Assembly (NCBI GenBank): GCA_029844215.1 | Contig: CM056733.1 | Span: 40,308,642-40,372,641 of the forward strand | Direction of reading: 5' to 3' | DNA length: 64,000 bases | DNA from: Przewalskia tangutica | Taxonomy: Eukaryota; Streptophyta; Magnoliopsida; Solanales; Solanaceae | Shown here: one piece after another, positions 46,744 to 58,463 of the stretch | How positions within the stretch are numbered: position 1 is the stretch's first letter | How the letters are laid out: the number at the start of each line of letters is the position of its first letter | Made by a program: the position numbers and the translations under genes | The notes under the pieces: model-generated | Databases searched by the model: none | What the model was told of the DNA's origin: nothing | Seen by the model: only the letters and a program-made list of their open reading frames with translations

Positions 46744-47152
46744 GATCGATGCAGTTCATCGCCTTTCTATAGCTATGCGCGGCAGGATTAGGATTAGAGC
46801 GACGAAGGAAAATGAAGCAGTTGATACAGGTATATTCTTACCCCTCTAGAGACTGGTATGCGTTGTTGATATGATGATGTGCTATGTATTATGTTCCGAT
46901 AGCGTTTTGTTAAATTATGATTTAGAGGTCTGGGTAGTAAAGGGGAAGTTGGGTAAAAGATTTTGTTTACGATTCACCTTTGTCAGAGAGCATAGTATAC
47001 GAGGGGTATAATTGTGTGATAAGTCCCTGAGTGGTGTGAATTATAAGAGGGTAGTTGAGCTAAGAAGACCACTAGGTTTTCGTGACTTGATTAGTGAGAT
47101 TGTTCCGGATCGGGGGAAACAAGAGTTTGGCGCGGTTATGGGTCGGGTTGAG
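46744..47152 (+). other. Element E interior continued, non-coding
   Basis: Follows directly from 37298 when F-G is removed. 46800-47152 matches F-G 41640-41955. The short ORF 47012-47224 (SLSGVNYKRVVELRRPLGFR) has a partly readable counterpart in F-G near 41830-41930 but no recognisable family. Cut at 47153 by H inside the conserved block. Confidence 0.65.
47148..47152 (+). repeat. Left target site of element H (TTGAG)
   Basis: The five bases before TGTCACGCCC. The partner copy is predicted beyond the right edge of the window. Confidence 0.4.
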
Positions 47153-48047
47153 TGTCACGCCCCGAACCCCGGGCTCGTGACTGGTGCCCTACCTGGGCAC
47201 CCTTCTACCTTAACAACTAAGTAAACTGCGGAAATTAAATAACACCTCTTTTTTTTTTTAAAACCAACGTACGTGCAAGGCAAAGCCGACAAGGCTGCCA
47301 TATAATATACATAATAAAAGACACTACACTGCACATAAGTCCAATCCCACATATGAATACAGACCTCTAAGAGTTTTACTGAAATATGACGGGACAAGGC
47401 CCCGCCGTACCATAATCGCATAAAAGCACATCTTTGAAGGAACTATACCAAAATGATAAACTCACGAGCAGAGGAGCTATCCAAAAACTCGAGCGTGGTC
47501 CTACACTGCCGATCACCAAGCATGCGTACCTAAACTGCGGCGTGAACGCACCGGGCGAGGTCGACGAAGAATGTACCAAGTATGTGAACAGTAAGCACTG
47601 TAATGAAATCATAACAGTCTAAACAAAGTAGGAGACATGTATGATAGCCAACCTACAGTACACAATACATAAGCAGCCATATCAAGTCAGGGACGCAGGC
47701 CCTCCAAGTCACTACTCAAATATAACTATGGGTCTCACGCCCATAATATCAATCATGCCCGTGGAATCCTTCCTCACCGGCGATCCATGATGTACTAACA
47801 CCAATAAGGATACATGAATACCAAGTCCCACCTGTGTCCTAAATACCACGTGGTCCCATGCCCCGGAATCCCACATCGTAAAAGCATGACCAGAAGGTAA
47901 CACAAACAAATCCGGGGACATATATGATAATCAAATTACAACACATTGTGCCTTACTAACAATGAGAGTAAACAGTAGTATCCTTACAATATAAAATAGG
48001 AAGTTCATGATCAAAACAGGACCATCCGCCCGCAGTATCATTTAGCC

Positions 48048-48250
48048 ATCCTACTCCTGGGACTATTTCACCCGCATAGGTCGCGTGGACCCGCGTGAGG
48101 TATTCCTCGCATGGGACTATTTCACCCGCATAAGCCCTTACGGACTCGCATGAGGTATTCCTCGCATAGGCTGGACCCGCCCGCATGGGACTATTTCACC
48201 CGCATAAGTCCTTACGGACCCGCATGAGGTATTCCTCGCATCGTGGGTAG
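48048..48250 (-). repeat. GC-rich direct repeats in LTR H-3'
   Basis: GGGACTATTTCACCCGCATA followed by a TTACGGACTCGCATGAGGTA-type stretch occurs about three times. Counterpart of 6335-6535 and 61000-61260. Confidence 0.85.
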
Positions 48251-48339
48251 CAATTCCACGGAATATCCAAATGCCACAAATCGGGGGAATGACCCCAAAA
48301 CGACTGATATACCAATAGCACACAACCGGCTATTTCCAG

Positions 48340-48668
48340 CACACGTAGGCAATTCTCAACTAAACAAGCCAAAGTACTTATCAAGGCACACATAGAAAAA
48401 TTCTCATTTAGCAAGCCAAAGTACTTACCAAGGCACCCTTAGACTAATTCTCAATTAATCAAGCCAAAGTACTTATCAAGGCACAAATAGAATAATTCTC
48501 AATTAACAAGCCAAAGTACTTATCAAGGCACAAATAGAATAATTCTCATTTTATCAAGCCAAAGTACTAATCAAGGCACACTTAGACAAATTCTCAATTT
48601 ATCAAGCCCAAGTACTAATCAAGGCATCACATAGAATTATTCTAAATTAAACAGGCCAAAGTACTACG
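48340..48668 (-). repeat. Minisatellite in LTR H-3' (about 6.5 units)
   Basis: Units contain CAAGCCAAAGTACTTATCAA and AATTCTCA, with spacing 47-51 bases. The last unit ends in GTACTACGTACGTAC. The partner LTR has about 20 units at 61360-62290. Confidence 0.92.
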
Positions 48669-50473
48669 TACGTACATTCTTTTCAAAAGACTCCTTTTTA
48701 TGTAAAACCCCAAGATACTAACACCCGTAGTATCAAGGCATGTCTATTTTTCAAAGTAAGTTACTACACGTTTAGAAAACTCATTTCAAGGCTTGGAATC
48801 AAGTAACTTCAAATTTTCACAATCTAGGCAACTTATGCCCTTTAATCAAAATAGACAACTTTCTAAACCTTCCATAAAGCCGTTATAACCAACTTCCCAT
48901 AAAGTCGTTATAACCCTTTATGGTTTTTAGACAATTTCATTCCTTTTATAACCAAGAGACTTATACTTTTAACACCAAGTATCACATACTTACAAATCAA
49001 GTTCTTAACTTTCAAAATACTTCAAGTCTCTTAACATTTAGAAAACAAGTTTCTTCTACTTTTAAACCTCAAGTAACTCACACCTTTAAAACAAGTTACT
49101 TCTCTTAAATCATGTCATTTCTCCTCTCTTAAAACAATTAAGTAAATCACTCCTTTAACTCCCCTAAAGTCATTACAACAACCCTTAGGTTTTGGAACTA
49201 AGGCACTAGCCAAAAGGTTTGGAAACCACTTCTTTTTCAAGACTCCATGTACTTTAAGTAAAATACTTTCACTTTTAAGAATCCAAACTTCACTAAGGAA
49301 ATGGATTATACAACTTACAATTTAAACATCAAAGTACAATCAAGGGAGTACATAGAACGAATTCTATTTTAGGAAATCCAAATACAACCAAGGAATGGAT
49401 CATTTAAGGAGTAGAACTTACTTTCTTTATCTTAAGGAATCATGCTTTAAGAGAGATAATTCACATACCTTTTCGCTAAATCCATAAGCTAAGCCGAATA
49501 CGCGTGCGTGAAGTGTCAACCTATAATGGTCACAACAAGACTATCAACTTCTAGTCTCAACGTAGAATAATACTAAGTATACGGTCTCTAATTCTACGGA
49601 AAATCGGGCAGCACTTCCTTTGTTTCTACTCACTTTGCCACCTTTTTCAAGGTCGAATACAATAACCAACACGCCACATTTAAGGCTCCAAACAACAACC
49701 AAACAAAGGGGATTACACGCCTTACAATACGTGTAAAATTCCGCCCCACAATTCATACCAAAAAGTATAATACTTCACTAGCCATTCTCGGCCAACATAT
49801 AACCAATAACACTACGTCTTTTCCAATACTTTTCCAATTTCAAGTTCTTAGGTCAACATGTTATTTAGTCATAAACAACTTCAACAACTACAATTTCCTT
49901 CTTTATTCAACATGCGACGACATAAACTAATAATCAACTTGAATTCCAATCTTAAAGCTAAACATGCTAGTTTTCGGATTAGGGTTCCAATAGCCCATAA
50001 ACATATCAAACTTCATACAATATAACACATGCTTGCTAAAATCCATAGCTACAACAATAAGTAAGTCTTAACTACTAAAACGACAAAATTTATACCTTTC
50101 CAAGCCCTTAAAATTTCCAAGATCCAAAGTCGCGCCTTAGAAATTCTTAGCTCCTTTCCTTAAGTTCCAATCCGCTCCAAGCACTCCTTAGAGGCCTATG
50201 AAGAACCTATCTTCAAGTTCCAACTTCAAAGTTGAAGAACTCCATTAGTTTCCGCCTTGCGACTAACGTGAAAACTCCGTTTTTCCGAAATCTTTCTATT
50301 GAGATAACCTTACAACACTCTTAGGAACCTTGGTTTAAAGTCTTGTGGCTAATGGACAACATTTGCAAAAATTTTGTGTGAAAGGTTCCTCAAAGCCGAG
50401 AGCTCTTTCTTGAGCAAGAAAGATTGTGATTTTTCTCTAAGTGTTAAATGAGCTAGTCTTGCACTAGTAGTAT

Positions 50474-50481
50474 ACTTATAA
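50474..50481 (-). promoter_or_regulatory. Putative TATA box, LTR H-3'
   Basis: TTATAAGT on the minus strand, upstream of CTACTAGTGCAAGAC, corresponding in position to 8634 in A. Confidence 0.4.
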
Positions 50482-50963
50482 CACAATGGAGGGTTTAGAT
50501 GTCCACAAATGTGAGGTTAGGATGGGTTTCACTTGGATCAAGCCTAGGTGGACAAGTTGACTTGTCAACAATATCAAGCTTTGGAAGACTTATCTTCTAC
50601 CATGGTCAAAGACCATTTTACCCTTACACAATTTCGACCAAGCCATGTGGAAGGAGTGTCACGTGTCGCCCTCTCATTCGTCCATAAAATTCCGTAACCC
50701 TCGTGGGTCCCACAAAACGTAAAATTCCTCGGGTGGGCCCCACGTGACCAAATCCGTAAAAATAAATTTCCATTAGGTTAAGAGTTCCATACTCTTCAAA
50801 CAATGTATTTTGAGAATCCAATTCTCAACAACGAACATTTTTCCTTTCCGACGTTCGGAAGATTTTCCGTCGGAAAAACAATTCTTCCTTCCGTACAAAT
50901 TTCCAAGTCTTGATTCCTTACGTACATTATCTTATACATGTCCTGGACTTACGGGGTGTAACA

Positions 50964-50976
50964 TTCTTCCCCCCTT
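50964..50976 (-). other. Polypurine tract, element H
   Basis: Minus-strand AAGGGGGGAAGAA adjoins the LTR start; the AACATTCG/CGAATGTT palindrome follows at about 50980-51000. Confidence 0.9.
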
Positions 50977-51880
50977 AGAAACATTCGTCCCCGAATGTTC
51001 TTAGTCGGTTTTCACGCTATACAAACTCCGGCCCAATCTCTATACTATGCCTATCAATCAAATGCACAGGACCAACGATGCCACACATGGCCACCACATA
51101 ACATACGTGAACATAATAATGGACCTTCCGTCTGTGGTCCCTTCTCACAAGACTCGAAGGTTACTGTCTTCCCAAACACGGGATCCTTAGAGGTTCCTTT
51201 CTTTCCTTACTCGTCATACTTTCTCGTACTTTCAAACTCATCTAGTACACGTACAAAATCTCAAATTTTGTTTCTCTTCTCCATTCCTTGGAGTTACTAC
51301 CCAAACTTGGACATATAGTTACTTACATTCCCGTTAAGGCTCTTCTCGGTCCTTACGACCTAGTTCCGGTAGAACACATCCACGAACTCGTACAACGATT
51401 AACTCAACTTGGGCCTGGCATCCTCGTGACCCTATCACATAACAGAACCATTTCTAGCTGACATCACCCCATTCCATACTACCGGCTAACCCGAAATGAG
51501 TCCATAACCCGACTCATCGTCACACTTAACTTCTCATTCTTAGTTTGAAATAAATTTCTCTCTTATCTCAAGGTACTTCTTACCCTATCCTCCCATTCAC
51601 TAGAGGTTTGTCACATAAGCCAAAGTATTCCTACTGCACATTCTTCCCTATCGGTCTTACACTTATTATGGGGTAACTACAACCTGTGAACTTTACACAA
51701 CTATAGTCTCAGTTCACTTATCATTCTTGTCAACATTCTTAACTTCTCACTTTACTAATCAAAGTATCCCTACCTCTGGGGTACTATCACTTTACAACTC
51801 TTGCAATAAAGGGAAAACATATACGCTAGGGCAAAATCTGAATCTAACAATGCACGTATGATTCAAAAGAATCGAGATAT
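50977..51880 (-). other. H interior, non-coding, with conserved block
   Basis: No ORF of note. The block at 51338-51520 (minus strand) matches A 7490-7670 and F-G 41944-42102. 51170-51330 also resembles A 7680-7800. 51540-51850 is AT-rich with no match seen elsewhere in the window. Confidence 0.65.
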
Positions 51881-52444
51881 ACCTGTAACCCCGTGCGATG
51901 TCGCCTCGATCCCGCCGCAGTCACGTCATTTCGCGGTTCGAAGGACCGCGAACTATAAACTCCACTCGACCTCTACCATGGTGGCCGACATCCAACACCG
52001 CCCGGGGACGCATTTGTGGAGGAAAGGGAACCAACTACCGGCCTCATAGACTGAGCCACCTCACCGGTGCTCCTTCTAAAAGGACATACCCTCAGAATAT
52101 GGTCCGGAAGGCCACAATAAAAATGAAGACCCGTGCCATAATGGCATTTCCCCGAATGACGCTTACCACATCTGAAACACTGAGGAATAGGTGGCCTTGA
52201 CTGAGAAAATCCTCAGCTCCTCTGAGAACCTCGACCCCTGGAGCTTGGACCGCCTCCTAAATACCTTGTGGGGTCCAATCTTCCACCTATGAGCTGCGGG
52301 GGTATGTACTGGGTAGGCTGGGACGAATATCTCACTCGCTGCTGAGGCAGCTCGTCCAAAAACTCTCTGGAGTAACTAACCGGTCTAGCCCTCTTACGCA
52401 GATCTCCGCGCTGGCCCTCTACCCTCTGTACACCTGTCTGTAGT
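51881..52444 (-). pseudogene. H gag C-terminal part with two zinc-knuckle motifs
   Basis: Minus-strand reading from 52444: basic/polar linker (LRKRARPVSYSREFLDELPQ, RYSSQPTQYIPPQ), one TGA, then CFRCGKRHSGKCHYG and, about ten residues on, the degenerate knuckle YCGLPDHILRVCP, whose first Cys is not conserved (near 52083-52186). It ends in stops by about 51965. Zinc knuckles bind element RNA. The capsid core between the N-terminal part (59590-59858) and this segment is absent even after removing I-J, so H gag is deleted internally. Confidence 0.7.
52440..52444 (+). repeat. Left target site of I-J (GTAGT)
   Basis: GTAGT precedes the LTR. The right copy is not intact: CGTGA-TAAGATC at 59585 lacks six bases that would be CAGTAG. 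Confidence 0.45.
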
Positions 52445-52883
52445 TATTACACCCCGTATTTCCAGAGTATGTACGTAAGGACGTACGTAGAGAATTTGAG
52501 CCTTAAAGTTAGGCTTTGGTTCGAAATTTGGGCACAAGTGCCGAATAGAGTCATTTTCCGACGAAACGTTTCCACAGCTTACGTAGGGAGAATTACGGCT
52601 ATGTCTTTTGTTATTTTTGCGGATTTTTCCGAGAGACGAAACATTTTGGACCAACGGGAGGGTGACATGTGTCACCCTCACATTGGAAGCTAGGGGCGGC
52701 AACCCTTGGACGAATTGGTCACGTTTTCAAGGCCAATTGGCTCCTTGTTTTGGCCTTGTTTTGTGGCTTGTTTGGTGCCATGTTTTGTGCCTTTTTTTGT
52801 GGTGTAGGGGTTAGGGTGCACTTGGCTTGATCAAGTCCTTACACTTGCCTTGCACTTGGCTTGATCAAGGCCATTGGTTTCCC

Positions 52884-52891
52884 TATAAATA
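52884..52891 (+). promoter_or_regulatory. TATA box, LTR I
   Basis: TATAAATA followed by CCCCTCCC and TGAAGACTTATTCATTCA. Confidence 0.7.
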
Positions 52892-54255
52892 CCCCTCCCT
52901 TGTGAAGACTTATTCATTCACTCCTCACTTTGTCTAAGTCTTGAAATCCCTCCCTCTCCCTTGTTGTTGCTCTCGTCCAACTCCCCTCTCCCCCTTAGAG
53001 AAAGGCCCTTGGCCGAGAACACCCCCTCCCCCTAGCCTAGTTGTGCTAGCCGAGCCTACCCCCCCCCCCCCCCTTGGTAGAAAGTTGTCTTCCAAGTATT
53101 GTTATAATGCCCAAAATACCTTAGCCTTGTACCTTGTAATATCCCAAAGATACCTCTATACGTAGAGCCAGGAAATACTACCTTTTGTCCCTTTAGTCTC
53201 AAAACGAAACCCTAATGAAATCTTCATTGATTGATTGAAGTATTTAAGTAGAAGTTGGTTAGAACTTCTAAGGGTGATTGGAGCGGGGATGGAGCACCCG
53301 GAGTTGGAGCTAAACGTTGCTAAGGATCGACATTTAACTTGGATAATTATGGGCTTATCGAGGTAATTATCTTGTCCCTCTATTTGTAATTGGAAATTAC
53401 ATGTTGTTAGAATATATAGTTGAAGTATACTATATATAGAACTAAGCTTAGTACTGTGGCAATGTCTTTTGACTTAAGCCTGAAGAATTAAGAAAAGAAC
53501 TGAATTGTATTTACATAGGACTGTATTGCAGTAGACTTGTGTAGTATTACTGAGTAGGATTGTACACGTCCGGTTAGACGTGTAAACCCCCCCCCCCCCC
53601 CTGGTTGGCTTGGTGGCCGGCCTCGATAGAGGAGGAGATTTACGCCACATTGCGGAGGAGAGTCTTGCCAAATTTTCGGTAGAGAAATGGAACCGTGTGT
53701 TTTGAATTTAATAGACGTTTGTGACCTTTTAGGTGAAAGTACTAAGAGTAGCGTATTCTACTTGAGGAGTGGAAAGGGCTAGCAAGGTTGTAGTACTTGG
53801 AGCATTTTGCTTATTGTCGATACTCGTCGTAAGGTATGTGAACCTCTTCCTTCCTTTGGCATGATTCTATGTATGGAATATACCTGTGGTATCATTTCAT
53901 GTTTCCTGTTACTCTTAGAAGTTAAGAGGTAGTTGTGTGATACTTGTTCCGTTTTAAACATATAAGTCCCTTGGATAGAAAGTTGTTTTGACTAAGGCAT
54001 AAAGTGATTATAACGGCTTTATGGGAAGTTGGTTATAACGGCTTTATGGAAGGTTAAAAGAATGCTTTTCTTCAGTAAGGTAAGTAGAGAAATGATTTGA
54101 AATAAAGAAGGGCAAACTGTTTTTAAGGTACCAGTTGCTTAGGTTTTTTTTAAGAAAGAAGTCACTTGTTTTAGAAGCCGGTAATTTTATTTCTAAAAAG
54201 GTATTGTGACTTGTCTTGAAAGGTGGATAGGACTTGATACTATAGTTGTTAGTAT

Positions 54256-54690
54256 CCGGGCAGTATACCTTTATGGGCAGACTATATGACATTATCGACC
54301 CAGAAATGGGCCGGGCAGTATACCTTTATGGGCAGACTATATGACATTATCGACCCGAGAACGGGCGGGCAAGATACCTTTATGGGCGAACTATATGACA
54401 TTATCGACCCGAAATGGGCCGGGCAGTATACCTTTATGGGCAGACTATATGACATTATCGACCCAGAAATGGGCCGGCAAGATACCTTTATGGGCGAACT
54501 ATATGACATTATCGACCCGAAATGGGCCGCAAGATACCTTTATGGGCGAACTATATGACATTATCGACCGAGAATGGGCCGGGCGGATACCTTACGCGCA
54601 CTAGATGGCGTTATCGACCCGTGGATTGGGCGGCAAGATACCTTTACGCGGACTATGTGACCTTGATCGCGTCTAGATGGGCGGATAGTA
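54256..54690 (+). repeat. 55-bp minisatellite in LTR I (about 8 units)
   Basis: Units carry ATACCTTTATGGGC and ATGACATTATCGACC. The last two are diverged. Overlapping ORFs on both strands here are array artefacts. Confidence 0.92.
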
Positions 54691-55126
54691 TAGGTGCCCC
54701 TCGCTACAGGCGGATTATACTTATGAAAGATAAGTAAGTTATATAGTAATGAATTTAATGATTCTTTTTCTAATAATGTACGTAAGAAAGTGGCTATAAC
54801 TTTTTTTTTAAGAATGGAAAACATAATAAGGTGCGATTAAGTTCATAAGTGGTAATGACACGGCAGGATCTGGTAGGTATTGTTTTATACTTGTCCTTGT
54901 CATTCTTTTGTACGATTATGATCCATTTCATGACGTTATTTGCTCCATATTCATGTACTGTTGTAATCGACCCGGGGCTGCGTTCATGCCGCAGTTTTAG
55001 GTACCAGGTTGGTGATCCTTGCTCTTAGGATCTCGGTTGATTTTGGGGAAAAAGCTCCATTTGTTAGGAGGCTTTATCTCTTATGCAGTTTTCCAAGTAG
55101 TAGTAGATTCATGTATATTCAGGGGT

Positions 55127-55149
55127 ATGGCGGGGCCCTGTCCCGCCAC
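55127..55149 (+). other. Conserved LTR stem-loop, LTR I
   Basis: ATGGCGGGG and CCCGCCAC arms. Perfect six-base GGCGGG/CCCGCC pairing. The same element is at about 59327 in LTR J. Confidence 0.55.
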
Positions 55150-55389
55150 AGATGTTATGTTAGAACTCTTAGAGGTCTGTAGTCACATATTGTGGGTCAG
55201 TTTGTAAAGAAAAGGAGGCAACTGCTTCGGTTGTATATATGTATGTCGGGAAGGTAGCCTGTCGACTAACCATTGTTGTTTTACTGTTGTTCTATTTTAT
55301 AAGTTTCATGTATGTTCCGCTGATTTTCTCGATGTATACTGTAAGGGTGCCTGTGTAGGGCACCGCGATCCGGTCGGTCGTGACAAAAG

Positions 55390-55400
55390 TGGTATCGAGC
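55390..55400 (+). other. Primer binding site of I-J, altered
   Basis: TGGTATCGAGCG, the same change as at 40693. Confidence 0.85.
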
Positions 55401-55590
55401 GATTAGTCCTCGGAAAGTGTCTACAGACCGTGTCTAGTAGAGTCTTGATTATCGGTGTGTTGTGCACCACATCTATAATCAGGAGGCTGCAGGACATTTA
55501 GGATTGGTTTCCATTCTTCTCTCTCTAAAATCGTGCAGTAGAGCTGTCTTATTAGGTTGAATCCTCTCTGACCTATTCTTATGAAAGCTT

Positions 55591-56875
55591 ATGCCTCCTG
55601 GCGACCAGGCCTGAAGGGCAAGGCAAAGAACAGGAGGCTGGCGAGACTCGAGGGTTACTCGGACTCAAGCACGGACTATGCCTGAGGTAGTAGGCGGGTC
55701 GGCGAGTTCAGCCACGCCAGCAGTATTAGAGGAGCCGAGAGCGGTAGCTCCAGAGGTTCCGGCACGAGCCTCGCCCGCAGCCAGCGGTCAGAGATTATGG
55801 AGAACGGTCGGACTATTGATCGACATAGTGGTAGTGGCAAGCGATGTGAGCGGCCTAACCCTAGAGCCGGCGGTTATGGATCCGGGATTTTCTGGGTTGT
55901 CATCCGCCCGAGTTTTATGGTTCGAGGTCTGAGGAGGATCCGCAGGAGTTCGTTCGACAGCTACAGCGGACTATGCAGGTTCTTAAGGCTTCGAAGACAG
56001 AGTCTGTTATACTAGCCTCTTACCGGTTACGCGATATTGCGTTGAACTGGTTTGAGGCATGGTTGCTTTCGAGAGGTGATGCTGCTCTTCCAGCTGTTTG
56101 GGAGGAGTTTACAGAGGCTTTCATGGATCACTTTTTGCCTCCCGAGATGAGGAGAGCCCGGGTAGACAGATTCTTGACCTTGAGGCAGAACGGGAGGACC
56201 GTTAGGGAGTATAGCCTGGAGTTTGACTCCTTGGCCAGGCATGCGCACACCATAGTGGCTAATATGGCGGATAGAGTTCATCGTTATGTGATGGGGCTAG
56301 ACCGTCATATGATTACTGCATGCTTGGGGGTGGCTCTTCAGCCCGGTATGGACATTGCTAGGATGCAGGCCTATGCGCAGGGGATAGAGGATAGAGAGAG
56401 GGAGGATCAGATTGACTCAGGCCAGCCCAAGAGGGCCAAGACAACAGGGTCTCAGGCGATTTAGGCGAGTGACCTGGCCAGAACTAGGTCTACATTGCGG
56501 CCGACCGAAAGTGCTCTCCACGATTTTCCAATGGGTTTTCACAACCCCGGAATGCAGGGGCAGTCAGTCTCTAGAGCTTGAGTCTCGGGGAGATGGGGTT
56601 CCGATCCGAGGCCACCTTTTCCTCAATGTGCCCAGTGTGGTAGGTTACATTCTGGGGTATGTCGCGCCGGTACGGGTGCTTGTTTTTCTTGTGGTCGTCT
56701 AGGCCATATGTTAAGAGAGTGTCCTTTTAAAGGGGGTCCTGGTGGGACAACACAGCCTACTGGATCAGTTGCGGGTTCTTCGCCTTCAATAGCTAGGCAG
56801 GATGTTCATGCACCGGTAGTGGCGAGCAGGTCGTGTGGAGTCCCAGTTTTAGCGGTCCTTGAACCGCCTATATGA
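55591..56875 (+). pseudogene. I-J gag with capsid domain and two Cys motifs
   Basis: ATG at 55591 (ATGCCTCC) starts the N-terminal part in one frame. From about 55890 the capsid is in another frame: PPEFYGSRSEEDPQEFVRQL, SYRLRDIALNWFEAWLLSR, AFMDHFLPPEMRRARVDRF, REYSLEFDSLARHAHTIV and GMDIARMQAYAQG. This frame meets TAG at 56462 and TGA at 56579. It otherwise continues unbroken to a TGA at 56873, through CAQCGRLHSGVC and the canonical CX2CX4HX4C knuckle CFSCGRLGHMLRECP (56681-56725). So the gene is complete in layout, with one frameshift and two stops. The protein would pack element RNA into particles made with helper Gag-Pol. It is diverged from the C1/E gag. Confidence 0.87.
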
Positions 56876-57160
56876 TTTCAGGTATGTCTTTGGCCTTTAG
56901 AAACTTGTTTACATGATAAGTTGTGGTATGTTTAAGTTTTATGAACAGATTATATTTGAGACTATGTATATGTTAGAAGGAGTTGGAAGTACGAAAAGAT
57001 AATCCTGTTTGGGCTTATGATGGATGAGATATGTGTGCGAGGTATTAAGGCCATGTGTGGCATTGTTGGTATGTCGGGGTGGTGAAAGGAAACTATGTTG
57101 TTAATTTTAAGTTTGACTCAAAGAACATTCGAGGACGAATGTTTCTAAGGGGAAGAAGAA
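56876..57160 (+). other. I-J 3' untranslated interior and polypurine tract
   Basis: Immediately after gag the sequence becomes AT-rich and non-coding and resembles the 3' ends of A and H. It ends in the palindrome GAACATTCGAGGACGAATGT (about 57123) and AAGGGGAAGAAGAA (57147-57160). Confidence 0.8.
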
Positions 57161-57587
57161 TGTTACACCGTATTTCCAGTATGTACGTAAGGACGTCGTA
57201 GAGAATTTGAGCCTTAAAGTTAGGCTTTGGTTCGAAATTTGGGCACAAGTGCGAATAGAGTCATTTTCCGGCGAAGCGTTTCCACGACTTACGTAGGAGA
57301 ATTCGGCTATGTCTTTTGTTATTTTTGCGGATTTTTCAGAGGCGAAACATTTTGGACCAGCGGGAGGGTGACATGTGTCACCCTCACATTGGAAGCTAGG
57401 GGCGGCAACCCTTGGGCGAATTGGTCACGTTTTCAAGGCCAATTGGCTCCTTGTTTTGGCCTTGTTTTGTGGCTTGTTTGGTGCCATGTTTTGTGCCTTG
57501 TTTTGTGGTGTAGGGAACGGGTGCACTTGGCTTGATCAAGGCCTTACACTTGCCTTGCACTTGGCTTGATCAAGGCCGTTGGTTTCC

Positions 57588-57595
57588 TATAAATA
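57588..57595 (+). promoter_or_regulatory. TATA box, LTR J
   Basis: TATAAATA, same context as 52884. Confidence 0.7.
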
Positions 57596-58463
57596 CCCCT
57601 CCTTGTGAAGACTTATTCATTCACTCCTCACTTTGTCTAAGTCTTGAAATCCCTCCTCTCCCTTGTTGTTGCTCTCGTCCAACTCCCTCTCCCCAGAGAA
57701 AGGCCCGCCGAGAACACCCTCCCCAGCCTAGTTGTGCTAGCCGAGCCTACCCCCTTGGTAGAAAGTTGTCTTCCAAGTATTGTTATAATGCCCAAAATAC
57801 CTTAGCCTTGTACCTTGTAATATCCCAAAGATACCTCTATACGTAGAGCCAGGAAATACTACCTTTTGTCCCTTTAGTCTCAAAACGTAGGGAAATGGAA
57901 CCTTGTGTTTTGAAGTTAATAGACGTTTGTGACCTTTTTAGGTGAAAGTACTAAGAGTAGCGTATTCTACTTGAGGAGTGGAAAGGGCTAGCAAGGTTGT
58001 AGTACTTGGAGCATTTTGCTTATTGTCGATACTCGTCGTGAGGTATGTGAACCTCTTCCTTCCTTTGGCATGATTCTATGTATGGAATATACCTGTGGTA
58101 TCATTTCATGTTTCCTGTTACTCTTAGAAGTTAAGAGGTAGTTGTGTGATACTTGTTCCGTTTTAAACATATAAGTCCCTTGGATAGAAAATTGTTTTTG
58201 ACTAAGGCATAAAGTGATTATAACGGCTTTATGGGAAGTTGGTTATAACGGCTTTATGGAAGGACAAAAGAATGCTTTTCTTCAGTAATGTAAGTAGAGA
58301 AATGATTTGAAATAAAGAAGGGCAAACTGTTTTTAAGGTACCATTGCTTAGGGTTTTTTAAGAAAGAAGTCACTTGTTTTAGAGTTCGGTAATTTTATTT
58401 CTAAAAGGTATTGTGACTTGTCTTGAAAGGGTGGATAGGACTTGATACTATAGTTGTTAGTAT

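Larger units (their letters stand above)
32463..47152 (+). mobile_element. Element E: plus-strand Tekay-like copy, interrupted by F-G and H
   Basis: 5' LTR 32463-36032, primer site, gag, then interrupted at 37299-46743 by element F-G. It resumes at 46744 and is cut at 47153 by element H. Its 3' LTR must lie right of the window. Target site on the left is GGACA (32458-32462). Confidence 0.85.
47153..50963 (-). repeat. 3' LTR of element H (3811 bp)
   Basis: Minus strand TGTTACACCCCGTAAGTCCA (at 50963) to CGTGACA (47153). The first 360 bases match the LTR of A, including TCCGACGTTCGGAAG on the plus strand (50848). Carries the GC-rich direct repeats (48048-48250) and a seven-unit 47-50 bp array (48340-48668). 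No adjacent primer site, consistent with a 3' LTR. Confidence 0.9.
52445..55385 (+). repeat. 5' LTR of I-J (2941 bp)
   Basis: Starts TATTACACCCCGTATTTCCA, where LTR J has TGTTACACC, so the TG terminus has become TA. Ends GGTCGTGACA. Contains C runs of 18 (about 53059) and 14 (about 53588), a TATA box (52884) and a minisatellite (54256-54690). Confidence 0.9.

Noticed and set aside
47012..47224. Envelope-like or novel accessory gene in E
   Set aside because: The ORF runs into the LTR of H, has no signal peptide or membrane segment, and is broken in F-G. Insufficient evidence for a gene.
54282..54604. Overlapping repeat-containing ORFs on both strands
   Set aside because: Read-through of the 55-bp LTR array. 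The frame changes with unit length and the sister LTR J breaks it.
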